From: Vagococcus sp. CY52-2
Lineage (GTDB): Bacteria > Bacillota > Bacilli > Lactobacillales > Vagococcaceae
DNA: 64,000 nucleotides
Reading direction: 5' to 3'
NCBI RefSeq assembly: GCF_022655055.1
Contig: NZ_CP093384.1
Coordinates: 1,860,001 to 1,924,000 of the forward strand
A program made the translations under genes and the position numbers. Below the pieces are notes generated by a model that made no database searches, was not told where the DNA came from, and worked only from the letters and a program-made list of their open reading frames with translations. This document shows positions 44,262 through 52,628 of the stretch, piece after piece. Every line of letters begins with the position of its first letter. Positions within the stretch are counted from its first letter, which is position 1.

Positions 44262-44459
44262 TTATTTGTTATCAAACTTTTCTTTAACGTCACCAATAAC
44301 TTCTTCTGTTTTGTCTTTTATATCAGAACCAACTTCTGTAATTTTACCTTCAACTTGTTTTAAAACACCTTCACCTTTTAATTCTTCATTGTCTGTAACA
44401 TCACCAGCAGTTTCTTTTGCTTTGCCAACTAATTTATCTGTTTTTCCATTATTTGTCAT
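44262..44459 (-). CDS. CsbD family stress protein
   Basis: A 65-residue, highly charged protein (KLVGKAKETAGDVTDNEELKGEG, QVEGKITEVGSDIKDKTEE) of the CsbD family, small soluble proteins induced by general stress in Firmicutes. Function is not known in detail. It lies 75 bp after the Gls24/Asp23 gene; this association is typical in enterococci. Confidence 0.9.
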   Translation of the reverse strand: MTNNGKTDKLVGKAKETAGDVTDNEELKGEGVLKQVEGKITEVGSDIKDKTEEVIGDVKEKFDNK

Positions 44460-44534
44460 AATAATAACCTCCTGTTCTTAATTCAATATCGTTATACTAT
44501 CTTCTAATTCTTACTACTTGCTGAAGTTAATCAT

Positions 44535-45116
44535 CTACTTTACTCTTGAACCCATAACATTATCCTCAATATTTGATACTTGATCGCTTAATTTATCTCT
44601 AACATCTGAAGTAGCTTCTTTTACGTTATCTGTCTTTTTAGAAACAAAATTACTCGTATTTTCTGCAGCTTCTGATAACTTATCTTGTACTGTTGTATTC
44701 TCTTCTTCGTATTGTTCTTTGGATTTTACATCCACAACATTTACATTTACCTCTACAACATTTAGACCTGTCATCTTTTTGACTTCTCTAGTAGTAATTT
44801 CTTTTATGCTATCATAAATGTTATTCATATTTCGACCGTATTCACAAACAACATCTAAATCGACAGCGACTTGTTCTTTACCAACCTCTACATCAATACC
44901 CGATGTAACATCATCTGTATTGACAATTTTTCCTGCTAAATTAGATAAAAAACCGCCATCAACAGTTAATAATCCCTCAATTTCTTCCAAAGCAATACCT
45001 ATTATTTTTTGTATTACTTTATCATCAAACGTCAAATCTCCTTTTATTGTTTGATTTTGATTCTGTCCTTTAGTATCTGTTACTTTACTTTTTTTGTCTT
45101 CATTTTTATTACTCAT
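44535..45116 (-). CDS. Asp23/Gls24 family envelope stress protein
   Basis: A 193-residue protein. The Asp23 domain occupies about 25-125 (IKGDLTFDDKVIQKIIGIAL and EEIEGLLTVDGGF; VEVGKEQVAVDLDVVCEYGR). The C-terminal ~65 residues are a charged helical tail (EENTTVQDKLSEAAENTSNF) resembling CsbD/LEA repeats. In Staphylococcus aureus Asp23 is held at the membrane by AmaP; the amaP and DUF2273 genes lie just upstream here. Gls24 in enterococci is linked to bile and envelope stress resistance (established for E. faecalis). Confidence 0.93.
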   Translation of the reverse strand: MSNKNEDKKSKVTDTKGQNQNQTIKGDLTFDDKVIQKIIGIALEEIEGLLTVDGGFLSNLAGKIVNTDDVTSGIDVEVGKEQVAVDLDVVCEYGRNMNNIYDSIKEITTREVKKMTGLNVVEVNVNVVDVKSKEQYEEENTTVQDKLSEAAENTSNFVSKKTDNVKEATSDVRDKLSDQVSNIEDNVMGSRVK

Positions 45117-45156
45117 TGTAATTCCTCCTTATATTGTATTAATTATATTAATCAAC

Positions 45157-45327
45157 CTAAAAAATTTTAGATTGTAAATAAAAACCGATATAGCATCCAA
45201 GTAATGTGAATATTAGGACAAATAATGTTTTAAAGAAACCAACTATTATAATTGATAAACTAATAAATAGCCCTATAATACCAAATAAAACAGTAAGTTT
45301 GTAATCGTTCAAAAGTTCTTGTAACAA
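45157..45327 (-). CDS. DUF2273 small membrane protein
   Basis: A 56-residue protein starting at TTG with an excellent Shine-Dalgarno (AGGAGGGG, 6 bp upstream). It reads LLQELLNDYKLTVLFGIIGL, then two hydrophobic helices and the end GFYLQSKIF. DUF2273 proteins are usual partners between AmaP and Asp23/Gls24 and probably help anchor the stress protein. The gene fits exactly between amaP and gls24 in the same operon. Confidence 0.8.
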   Translation of the reverse strand: MLQELLNDYKLTVLFGIIGLFISLSIIIVGFFKTLFVLIFTLLGCYIGFYLQSKIF

Positions 45328-45341
45328 AGTTATCCCCTCCT

Positions 45342-45902
45342 TTAAATAACTCGACTTTTATTAGAATCGCTAGATTTATAGTTCTGAAAATTTACTCGAA
45401 CTGTCATATTTTCCTCTATACCAAATAGGGTAAACAACCTATGTTCAATAGTCTTTGAAATACTTTCTTTTCTCTTAACTAAATCATTAGTGGATTCGTT
45501 AATATTGGCTTCTATATTAACGATAATTTTATTTTTTTTAAGAATAGATGTTACCTTCGGATCATTTAAAAAATACTCCTTTTTTAAAACATTTAGTACA
45601 AAATTATCAATTGCTTTGTTTTGAACTGATAAATACCCAGAACTTTCTTTAATTTTTATTTGGTTCTTTTTAATAGGGATAAAAAGAAGAACGACTATGG
45701 AGACCAAAGACATACCAATCCAAAAAATACTTAACCAAAAAATAACACTTGATAGATAGGTGTTAAAATATGGATAGTTTTGAATTTTAATTAAAGAGAA
45801 AGGTAAACTAACGGCATATTGTGAGATAGTAACAGCAGAAAATAAAGGAATAATTAAAGTCAAAATTAGAATAGTCAAGAATATTTTTATACTAGTTTTC
45901 AA
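45342..45902 (-). CDS. amaP: alkaline shock response membrane anchor protein AmaP
   Basis: A 186-residue protein with two N-terminal membrane helices (about 5-27 and 50-75) and a cytoplasmic domain (SGYLSVQNKAIDNFVLNVLK; KIIVNIEANINESTNDLVKR; IEENMTVRVNF). This fits AmaP, which tethers Asp23 to the membrane. GTG at 45911 is the longest start, but AAGGTGA lies 7 bp before TTG at 45902, giving the family-like N-terminus MKTSIKIFLTILILTL. It heads the amaP-DUF2273-gls24-csbD cluster. Confidence 0.85.
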   Translation of the reverse strand: MKTSIKIFLTILILTLIIPLFSAVTISQYAVSLPFSLIKIQNYPYFNTYLSSVIFWLSIFWIGMSLVSIVVLLFIPIKKNQIKIKESSGYLSVQNKAIDNFVLNVLKKEYFLNDPKVTSILKKNKIIVNIEANINESTNDLVKRKESISKTIEHRLFTLFGIEENMTVRVNFQNYKSSDSNKSRVI

Positions 45903-46006
45903 ACTACTCACCTTCTTTCGAAATGTAATTGTTTAATTAATTGTACTATATTTAAAAAAAAAAAGAAAGTAATTTAAGTGATAATGACAATAGAGATGAT
46001 CAATTG

Positions 46007-46606
46007 ATGGTTGTGTTACCCAGTTTAATTAAGGGTTGTTTTTCGATATAATAATTTAACTAATATTACTGGAGGAACGACGATGAATAAACATTTTAAG
46101 GGAAAATAAAACGACTATCGAATTATTATTGAAGTCATTGGCTTATACTGCCATTTTCCTTTAAGTTATCACGATTGCTCCATTATAATAAATAAAATGC
46201 AGCATTAAAATTAAACAAACAACGATTTATTACATGGTAAATTGTTGTATTATATTTGGAAAAAAAGAAATAGAAGTAAAAGGTTTAGTGATTCCTGGAG
46301 AATTTACGAGACGTATGTCAAAATGAAAGGGAAGGAGTATTACCTTTATCGTGCGATTGATTCAAATGGAAACTCTCTAGATATGTGGTTGCGAAATCAT
46401 CGCGATATAGTCTCTACTAAAACTTTTATGAAGCAAATCATTCAAGATTATGGTCAGCCCTATTATATTGTGACGGATAAATGGGATTTTCTTCACTCAA
46501 GGTAATTAAAGAACTAAAAGAAAAAAGTATTCTTGATTAAACAGTGAGTCATTTTATACTGTTGCAGCAACGATTAAAGGATTTGAGGTTGTTTCGGTAC
46601 TACATA
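46007..46606 (+). pseudogene. decayed IS6 (IS1216-like) transposase
   Basis: Upstream sequence resembles that of the deleted copy at 43858. The reading begins MNKHFKGK with a premature stop, and later restores the catalytic core: SWRIYETYVKMKGKEYYLYR, AIDSNGNSLDMWLRNHRDIV, and YGQPYYIVTDKW, typical of IS6 DDE domains (first and second Asp visible). A stop after LHSR and a C-terminal trace (ATIKGFEVVSVLHK) follow. The open stretch 46242-46505 is only a fragment, not a gene. Confidence 0.75.
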
Positions 46607-46607
46607 A

Positions 46608-46637
46608 ATAGGCTGTACACTAAATTGTGTTAATAGA
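46608..46637 (+). mobile_element. ISL3-like terminal repeat remnant
   Basis: GGCTGTACACTAAATTGTGT continues TTAATAGAC and resembles the inverse of element ends at 52519-52548 and 58512-58540. No ISL3 coding sequence follows. The bases up to 46711 show nothing else recognisable. Confidence 0.35.
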
Positions 46638-46710
46638 CTAAAATTAGAAAGTAGTCTAATTATGTTACAAAATGTTATTAGTTAGATTTTCTACAGATAA
46701 TGAATCTCTT

Positions 46711-46742
46711 GAACCTCTCCTGACTTCTGTCATGAGAGGTTC
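46711..46742. terminator. hairpin of unclear ownership
   Basis: Perfect 9-bp stem GAACCTCTC (46711-46719) with 46734-46742, 14-nt loop. It is followed by a T-rich run on the plus strand, and may have ended a lost IS transcript. Confidence 0.45.
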
Positions 46743-46791
46743 AAATACTCTTTGTTTTTCGAAACGTGATAAAAAGGTTAAATTTAATCAA

Positions 46792-46830
46792 AAAAGACTG
46801 CTAGTATATTAATACATCTAACAGTCTTTT
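46792..46830 (-). terminator. terminator of the TraX-family gene
   Basis: Stem AAAAGACTG (46792-46800) with 46822-46830 and a 21-nt loop, then a T-rich run on the minus strand. A diverged copy of this segment lies near 42048-42110, inside the deleted IS30 element. Confidence 0.6.
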
Positions 46831-46868
46831 AATTTCTTTATTTTGTTTAAGTTTCGTGAACTGAAATG

Positions 46869-47660
46869 TTAATGATTATATAAAAAAGCAGATATTAGAT
46901 AAAGTAAAGCAATGTGTGCAGGATAGAAGATATAGAAGAAGTACTTCATCCCTTTACCTTTTTGTCCGTTATACATCATAATAGGTATAATAGCAAATAT
47001 CATAATCCATTGTGTAGACCCCATAAATAAATAGAATAACGCTGTTATTATAATCATCAAAATTTGTATGTTTCGCTTGTTTCTAAAAATATATAACAAC
47101 GGTATCAATAACACCCTAATACCATTCTCAGCTAAAAATATTGCAGGCACAAACGTCATAATGAGTGTCATGATACTAGAATTTTGTAAAATGGTTGGAT
47201 TAGATAAAGCAATACTTACTAGAATAGAAGAAATAAATGGTAACAAAATCAATAAAAAGCCACACAATATGTTTAATACTTTCTTATGTTTCTTTCCAGA
47301 AATAATTAAATCTATCCCCGCCATCATTAAAGTTCCGATAAATAAATCTCTGAAAATATTATTTATTAAAACCACTTGATCATAGTGTACAATTTTTTCC
47401 AAAAAGAATGTAAGGAAAGACATTAAAATCATTGAAATATAAAGTCTTAGCATGTATCTTTTTTTACTTTTGGTATGAGAAAAACCAACAACACTTACAA
47501 AAAAGAACAGAGTTGCTACTGGTCTTCCAAACCAATCTACCCAGTTTGGAATACCAAATGGTACAAACATTTGATGTATATGATCAATAAACATCAGTAT
47601 AATGCCTATAATTTTAATATCAAAAATGGATAACCTCTTAGTCTTTAAAACATTATTCAA
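46869..47660 (-). CDS. TraX family membrane protein
   Basis: A 263-residue polytopic protein with about eight helices and the TraX signature near the N-terminus (GIILMFIDHIHQMFVPFGIP and WVDWFGRPVATLFFFVSVVG). TraX of F plasmid acetylates pilin; in Gram-positive chromosomes these proteins are acyltransferase-like with unknown targets, perhaps cell-wall polymers. It starts at TTG 47660 with AGGAGG 7 bp upstream. It stands alone between IS debris and the ABC transporter cluster. Confidence 0.88.
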   Translation of the reverse strand: MNNVLKTKRLSIFDIKIIGIILMFIDHIHQMFVPFGIPNWVDWFGRPVATLFFFVSVVGFSHTKSKKRYMLRLYISMILMSFLTFFLEKIVHYDQVVLINNIFRDLFIGTLMMAGIDLIISGKKHKKVLNILCGFLLILLPFISSILVSIALSNPTILQNSSIMTLIMTFVPAIFLAENGIRVLLIPLLYIFRNKRNIQILMIIITALFYLFMGSTQWIMIFAIIPIMMYNGQKGKGMKYFFYIFYPAHIALLYLISAFLYNH

Positions 47661-47723
47661 ATTAATTCCTCCTAAAAAATCATGAGTGTACTATATAACA
47701 AATTCAGTAGTAAATACAAATTT

Positions 47724-47754
47724 AAACCTATTATTCAGATTAAATAATAGGTTT
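47724..47754. terminator. terminator between the YxeA gene and the TraX gene
   Basis: Perfect 12-bp stem AAACCTATTATT (47724-47735) with 47743-47754. The T run is better on the plus strand, but the YxeA-family gene on the minus strand needs a stop here. Confidence 0.55.
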
Positions 47755-47792
47755 TTCATCTACCAAATAAACAAAATTAACTAACACTCTTG

Positions 47793-48182
47793 TTATTCAT
47801 GTAATTTATTTAATACATTTTTGGGGATTTTAGTTTTTGATATCTCGTTAGGTCCTTTAGTAACACGTTTTTTACTTATTTCAGCTTTTACATATGAACC
47901 AGGTGTTAGTGGTTTTAATTGATCACTCTCTCCAGTTAAATCGTATTCCATTTTTTGTACACTTCCATCTTCTTTAACAAAATAAAAATCATAGCTGTAA
48001 GTTTTACTTCCAGCAACTACACTTCCATCTTGATATTTTGCGTCTTTTATTTCTGGAATTTTATCTGAAACTTTGGCGTAAGCAACTTCACTTTTATATG
48101 TTTCAGCATAATATTTATAACCTTTATATCCTACAAATACCATTACTACTAGTAATACACTTAAAATAACTTTTTTTATCAT
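47793..48182 (-). CDS. YxeA family protein (DUF1093)
   Basis: A 129-residue exported or membrane-anchored protein with an N-terminal hydrophobic segment (VILSVLLVVMVFVGYKGYKYY) and a DUF1093 domain (SKTYSYDFYFVKEDGSVQKM; PLTPGSYVKAEISKKRVTKG). YxeA-family genes usually follow YxdLM/BceAB-type peptide transporters, as here. Function is unknown. GGAGCGAT precedes the ATG. Confidence 0.87.
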   Translation of the reverse strand: MIKKVILSVLLVVMVFVGYKGYKYYAETYKSEVAYAKVSDKIPEIKDAKYQDGSVVAGSKTYSYDFYFVKEDGSVQKMEYDLTGESDQLKPLTPGSYVKAEISKKRVTKGPNEISKTKIPKNVLNKLHE

Positions 48183-48225
48183 AAAATATCGCTCCTTTAT
48201 AATTCATATAAAATATTTTTTTAAA

Positions 48226-48432
48226 TTAATTAAACCTTCCAGACATATATAAAAGTATTAATCCTATGATAGATAGGATAGTTCCATAAAACATCTGAGA
48301 GATCATGGAAATGTCACCCAATAACAAACGAAAAAGGAACCACTTCCTACCAAAAACAAACAGAAAAACACCGATTAAAAATATAAAGACTCCTAAAATA
48401 ACTAAAGGATTATCTACATAGTTAGCATTCAT
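48226..48432 (-). CDS. small membrane protein of unknown function
   Basis: A 68-residue protein with two hydrophobic helices (NPLVILGVFIFLIGVFLFVF; FYGTILSIIGLILLYMSGRF). The longer frame starting 48528 lacks a ribosome site; GGGGAG is placed for the ATG at 48432. It lies between the permease and YxeA genes and is presumably co-transcribed. I do not recognise a family. Confidence 0.6.
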   Translation of the reverse strand: MNANYVDNPLVILGVFIFLIGVFLFVFGRKWFLFRLLLGDISMISQMFYGTILSIIGLILLYMSGRFN

Positions 48433-48517
48433 TGAATTCTCCCCATTTCTTACCGATATTATATAATAACGTGTAGTATTTTCTAATAATAAAATATATT
48501 TGATTGATCTATATTTT

Positions 48518-50326
48518 TTAATAATCATCTAATTCTTTAGGTATAACGATACTGCTATATAAAACTACGGTTAATACATAATAAATAGTATATAAAAATA
48601 TAAATATAGAAAAAGGTATCCAAATTCCTTCGTATGGATTACTTATAAACTCTTTGAACATTTGTAAACCAAACAGTACATGGATAATACCTAAAATGCC
48701 AGGTAAAAAGAATAAAACACCGATTTCTTGTATGACTGCTTTTTTTAGAAGTGATTGTCTAGTTCCTATTTTACGTAACATTTGGAAACGTGCTTTATCA
48801 GTGTTAGCAGATGATAAAATTTTAAACATTAAACAACTTGCTAACATCGTTAAAAATGCTAATCCTAAAAAGAATCCCATAAATTGAAATCCAGCAGAGA
48901 TAGAATTTATTGTTTGATATGTTTCATATTTTTGTGATACGTTATCCATTTCATTATTCGAATTCATACTTGGGTTATTACGATTATTTTCTAAAACTAA
49001 TTTTTTGATTTGTGGCAAACTGTCTTTAAAGTTAACTACTTTGATTAGTTCTAGGTTTGTCTTAGGTAGATTTAGTATGTTAAACTCCGCATTAGAGACA
49101 AATTTTATCTCTTTATTTCTTTGGTCGGGTGTCATATATTTTTTTAAAATGGTAATCCCATCTTGATTTTCCTTTAATTGATTTCCAGTGTATTCATTAA
49201 TTTTTTGATTATCTACATTTTTATCTTGTAATGGCTGCTTATTAAATTCATCTGAATTATAATATAAAGTATTCGAATCTTCTTTTTGACTATATTTTGC
49301 ATCAAAATTTATATCTAAATCATTTATTTGTTTTTGATTTATCTTATCTGAATTATTTAATACCAAGTCATATGTTTCACTATTATTAGCTATTTTAATT
49401 GGCTGAGATCTAAATGCCAGACCAACGGTAATAGCCCCCATCGCTAGTGCAAATAAGATAGACACCATTGTTAAAATTTGAGTGTATTCCCTAATTCTAA
49501 AAGTTAATTGTGATAGTGTAAAGTTTGTTAGTTTTTTCATTGATATGGAATCAATATTTTTCATTAAACTCAAAACAACAATAGCAATCGCATGAAACAA
49601 GCAATAACTTCCTATTACTATAGTGACAAGTGCTACCTCAATTGAAAATAATTTATATGTTTGAATATTATCCAACATATAATATCCAAGACCTAAACTT
49701 AAAGATCCGAATATTGCTTCAAGTATAGAGAGAATTGGACGTCTCACTAATTTTTTCGCAGTTGATTGTTCGTTTAATAATTGTAAAATTTGTTTACTCA
49801 CAACAGAACTCGAATTAATAAGTGATGTTATGATAAATAAAATACTAAAGATTGAAAGTGTCCAAACAATAGCTAGTAAGTTAAATGGTGAAAATCCTGT
49901 AACCACTATATCTAATTGACTCATTAAAAAATAATTAACAACATAAGTAAGACACACGCCTAATAAAATACCGATTAATGTAGCAGATAATCCTATAATA
50001 AATGTCTCTAAAAAGATTATTTGAGCAATTTTTTTAGTTTTTGCACCTAACATCATGAGCATGGCATACGTTCTTTGTCGTAATGTCATCAAAAAAGAAT
50101 TGGCGTAGAGTATGTATACAATTGTAATAATAGTTAATAAAATAGTTCCTAGTTGAAAAATCATCGTTGCCATACTGATACTGGTATTTCCTTCTAAAAA
50201 AGCTTTATTTGTTGCAAGACTTTGAAACATGTAAAAAATAGCTGAGGCAATAGTTAAACCCGAGAAGAGAATCATATAATCTCGTAATCGACTCTTTATA
50301 CCTGTCATAGATAACTTCCAAATCAT
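48518..50326 (-). CDS. FtsX-like ABC transporter permease (BceB/YxdM type)
   Basis: A 602-residue membrane protein with about ten helices. A large extracellular loop lies near residues 310-480 (IANNSETYDLVLNNSDKINQ through NEMDNVSQKYETYQ), the hallmark of BceB-type antimicrobial-peptide sensing/resistance permeases. FtsX domains flank it (LRQRTYAMLMMLGAKTKKIA; RFQMLRKIGTRQSLLKK). It follows its ATPase by 17 bp. No two-component system is adjacent, which is unusual for the family, so regulation may come from elsewhere. Confidence 0.9.
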   Translation of the reverse strand: MIWKLSMTGIKSRLRDYMILFSGLTIASAIFYMFQSLATNKAFLEGNTSISMATMIFQLGTILLTIITIVYILYANSFLMTLRQRTYAMLMMLGAKTKKIAQIIFLETFIIGLSATLIGILLGVCLTYVVNYFLMSQLDIVVTGFSPFNLLAIVWTLSIFSILFIITSLINSSSVVSKQILQLLNEQSTAKKLVRRPILSILEAIFGSLSLGLGYYMLDNIQTYKLFSIEVALVTIVIGSYCLFHAIAIVVLSLMKNIDSISMKKLTNFTLSQLTFRIREYTQILTMVSILFALAMGAITVGLAFRSQPIKIANNSETYDLVLNNSDKINQKQINDLDINFDAKYSQKEDSNTLYYNSDEFNKQPLQDKNVDNQKINEYTGNQLKENQDGITILKKYMTPDQRNKEIKFVSNAEFNILNLPKTNLELIKVVNFKDSLPQIKKLVLENNRNNPSMNSNNEMDNVSQKYETYQTINSISAGFQFMGFFLGLAFLTMLASCLMFKILSSANTDKARFQMLRKIGTRQSLLKKAVIQEIGVLFFLPGILGIIHVLFGLQMFKEFISNPYEGIWIPFSIFIFLYTIYYVLTVVLYSSIVIPKELDDY

Positions 50327-50343
50327 CGTTTTTTCTTTCCTTT

Positions 50344-51096
50344 CTATTGCTCTAAATTACCTAAAGAGACTAAAATTTCTCGGTAAAATTCATCGCGTGA
50401 TTTTTCTTCACGATTTAATTCTTGGTGTATTACACCATCTTTTATAAATAAAATACGTTTACAGTAGCTAGCCGAGAATGGATCATGCGTTACCATTAAA
50501 ACCGATACATTATCCTCATAATTTAGCTCATTCATCATATCGAGCAAATCTTTTGCACTTTTAGAATCCAAAGCACCTGTTGGCTCATCTGCTAATAAAA
50601 TGCTGGGGTCAGTGACTAGTGCTCTCGCTGCAGCGACACGCTGTTTTTGTCCGCCAGACAGAGCAGTAGGGTATTTGTCTAAAATGTCACTAATTCCCAA
50701 ATGATGTGCTACAGTATTTATTTTATTTTTAATGATTTTAGGCTTTAAATTTTGTAATGATAGAGGAATCGCAATATTTTCTGAAGCAGTCATGGTTTCT
50801 AATAAATTGAAATCTTGAAAAATAAACCCAATCTTTTGTCCTCTAAAATCAGCTAATTTATCTCCTCTTAGTTTCATAACGTCTTCACCAGCTATTTTTA
50901 CGTCACCGTTAGTTGGTTTATCAAGAGTGGACAAAATGTTTAATAAGGTTGATTTTCCTGAACCAGATGCTCCCATAATCCCAATGAATTCCCCTTCTTC
51001 TACATCAAACGTTACATCGTTTAAAGCAGTTGTTTGTTTTTCATTGTTTTTTCCATATACTTTTTTTAAATTTTTTACACTTACTACTAATGCCAT
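50344..51096 (-). CDS. ABC transporter ATP-binding protein (BceA/YxdL type)
   Basis: A 250-residue ATPase with Walker A GASGSGKSTLLNILS, Q-loop IFQDFNLLETMTA, signature LSGGQKQRVAAARAL, and Walker B ILLADEPTGALDS, as in peptide-resistance transporters. An ATG six bases earlier (51102) is too close to AAGGGG, which fits the ATG at 51096. With the permease it forms a complex that protects against cell-wall-active peptides (family inference). The 260 bp upstream are very AT-rich with no clear regulator site. Confidence 0.93.
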   Translation of the reverse strand: MALVVSVKNLKKVYGKNNEKQTTALNDVTFDVEEGEFIGIMGASGSGKSTLLNILSTLDKPTNGDVKIAGEDVMKLRGDKLADFRGQKIGFIFQDFNLLETMTASENIAIPLSLQNLKPKIIKNKINTVAHHLGISDILDKYPTALSGGQKQRVAAARALVTDPSILLADEPTGALDSKSAKDLLDMMNELNYEDNVSVLMVTHDPFSASYCKRILFIKDGVIHQELNREEKSRDEFYREILVSLGNLEQ

Positions 51097-51359
51097 ATAC
51101 ATTCCCCTTAAAGTTAGATTTAAATAATAAAACCAAAGATATATATAGACCTTACACTAAATAAAAAAAATAATATATAGTACTTTAGTATGATTTATTT
51201 AAAACAACGTAGTTTAAGGTGAATACAAGAGATTTTTTTATATAAAAAGCTTTATAATTTAAAATAACTAGAAATACAAGCAGGTTTTTAGTCAGAATGA
51301 TTAATTGTTTTTTTAACGATATTTTATTGGTATTTTTTAAAATTTTCATTGATTAATGA

Positions 51360-52124
51360 AGCTAGATAAAATATCGTTTGTCTACATAACTCAAAAATAC
51401 TACTTCCAATAGTGTTTTATAATTTAATGATTTTCTAGGAATATTATTTCTTTTAAATGCGATAGATTGGATAAAAAATTCTTCAACTTTGTTGAAATCC
51501 ATTTGTTTAGGCAATCCATCTTTACGTAATAAGCCATTAGAGTGTTCATTTAAGCCTCGTTGTGAGGATATTCCTGGATTGGCAAAATAACTATCAATAT
51601 CATTTAGATTGCTGATTGATTTCCAATTAGAAAACTCTTTACCACAATCGAATGTGATTGTTTTAAATACATGGCATGGAAACTTTTTAAACCAATTATT
51701 TAAACTATTTTCGATACCTATGCTCGTCTACCTATTGGTTTTAACGTAATAATCACTTTCGACAGCCTTTCAATGAGTGTGATAACAGCACTTTTATGCC
51801 CTTTCCCAACAATTGTGTCACCTTCAAGGTGACGTAAGTCATTATTAAAGAGTTGATAATCCTTATGACGTTGATGTATGGTTCTTTTAAAGGCTTGTTT
51901 GTCATTTTTTTCTTTATAACCATTCGCTATAGATAGTCTGTTTTGCTCGTTTCAATTGTTTCGCAATGTATGTTCCTTTTTAACTTGATGGTAATAAGAT
52001 GCTATCAAAACTAGCTCGTCTGTAGTCAGATGTGTATAGGTCATTTTTGATCACTCCCTTTGTTTTATTGGGGTGGAAAGACCATTTGAGTGTATCACAA
52101 ATGATGTTTTTTAGTTGTCTAGCT
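51360..52124 (-). pseudogene. IS30-family element with a disrupted transposase (copy A)
   Basis: Inverted ends AGCTAGATAAAATATC (left, 51360) and AGCTAGACAACTAAAAAA (right, reverse). On the minus strand the transposase begins MTYTHLTTDELVLIASYYHQ, then shifts. Later pieces include LFNNDLRHLEGDTIVGKGHK, ITFDCGKEFSNWKSISN, and NPGISSQRGLNEHSNGLLRK. At least two frameshifts and an internal deletion remove function. The element is about 765 bp. Confidence 0.8.
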
Positions 52125-52126
52125 CA

Positions 52127-52353
52127 ATGTTACAATCGGCGACATTTAAAAAGCATCGAGAAGAAATTAAAAATACAGTTGAAACATCTTATTCAAGAAG
52201 TTTTTATAATTTTAAGCTACGACTACGACTATAAATTCAATTTACTTAAAATAATCTGTCTTTAAATCACCAAAAAAGATCTAGAAAACCAAATGGTTTC
52301 TAGATCTTAAATTCTAACGTATTACTCTCAACAACAGTAGTTGACAAAGAGAT
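52127..52353 (+). pseudogene. ISL3-family transposase remnant with terminator and end repeat
   Basis: TFKKHREEIKNTVETSYS jumps directly to FYNFKLRLRL, resembling the C-terminal part of ISL3 transposases with the middle deleted. A perfect stem terminator (AAGATCTAGAAA, 52276-52308) follows. The fragment ends with the inverse of CTCTTTGTCAACTACTGTTG, close to ISL3 ends. Confidence 0.55.
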
Positions 52354-52448
52354 GATATTTTCATTCTTAAATCCTTATTTTAGAGACTTTTAAAAAAACT
52401 TAGACGGAACGAGTATACTACGAATTTAAATCATTTAATAATGTGAGA

Positions 52449-52548
52449 ATAATAATTTTCTTCCAACACACTAATTAATCTCATTTCATGTTTGAGACTT
52501 TTTTATCTACATTATTGTCCATCAACATGATTTGGTGTACAGCCATTT
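52449..52548 (+). mobile_element. ISL3-type terminal fragment
   Basis: About 100 bp closely resembling 58446-58540: shared TTTTTTATCTACATTATTG, GTCCATCAACATGATTTGG and a final ACAGCC. It is an element end without coding sequence, directly upstream of the large repeat protein's 3' end. Confidence 0.5.
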
Positions 52549-52628
52549 ATTTTTTACTTGTCAACTTAAATTGCAGCAAACTTGATTATTACCATTAATC
52601 AATAAAAATAGATTCATAGCTGTTTAGT

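Noticed and set aside
46242-46505. 87-codon plus-strand frame taken as a small gene
   Set aside because: It is the middle of a decayed IS6 transposase; both flanks continue the same protein in other frames or after stops.
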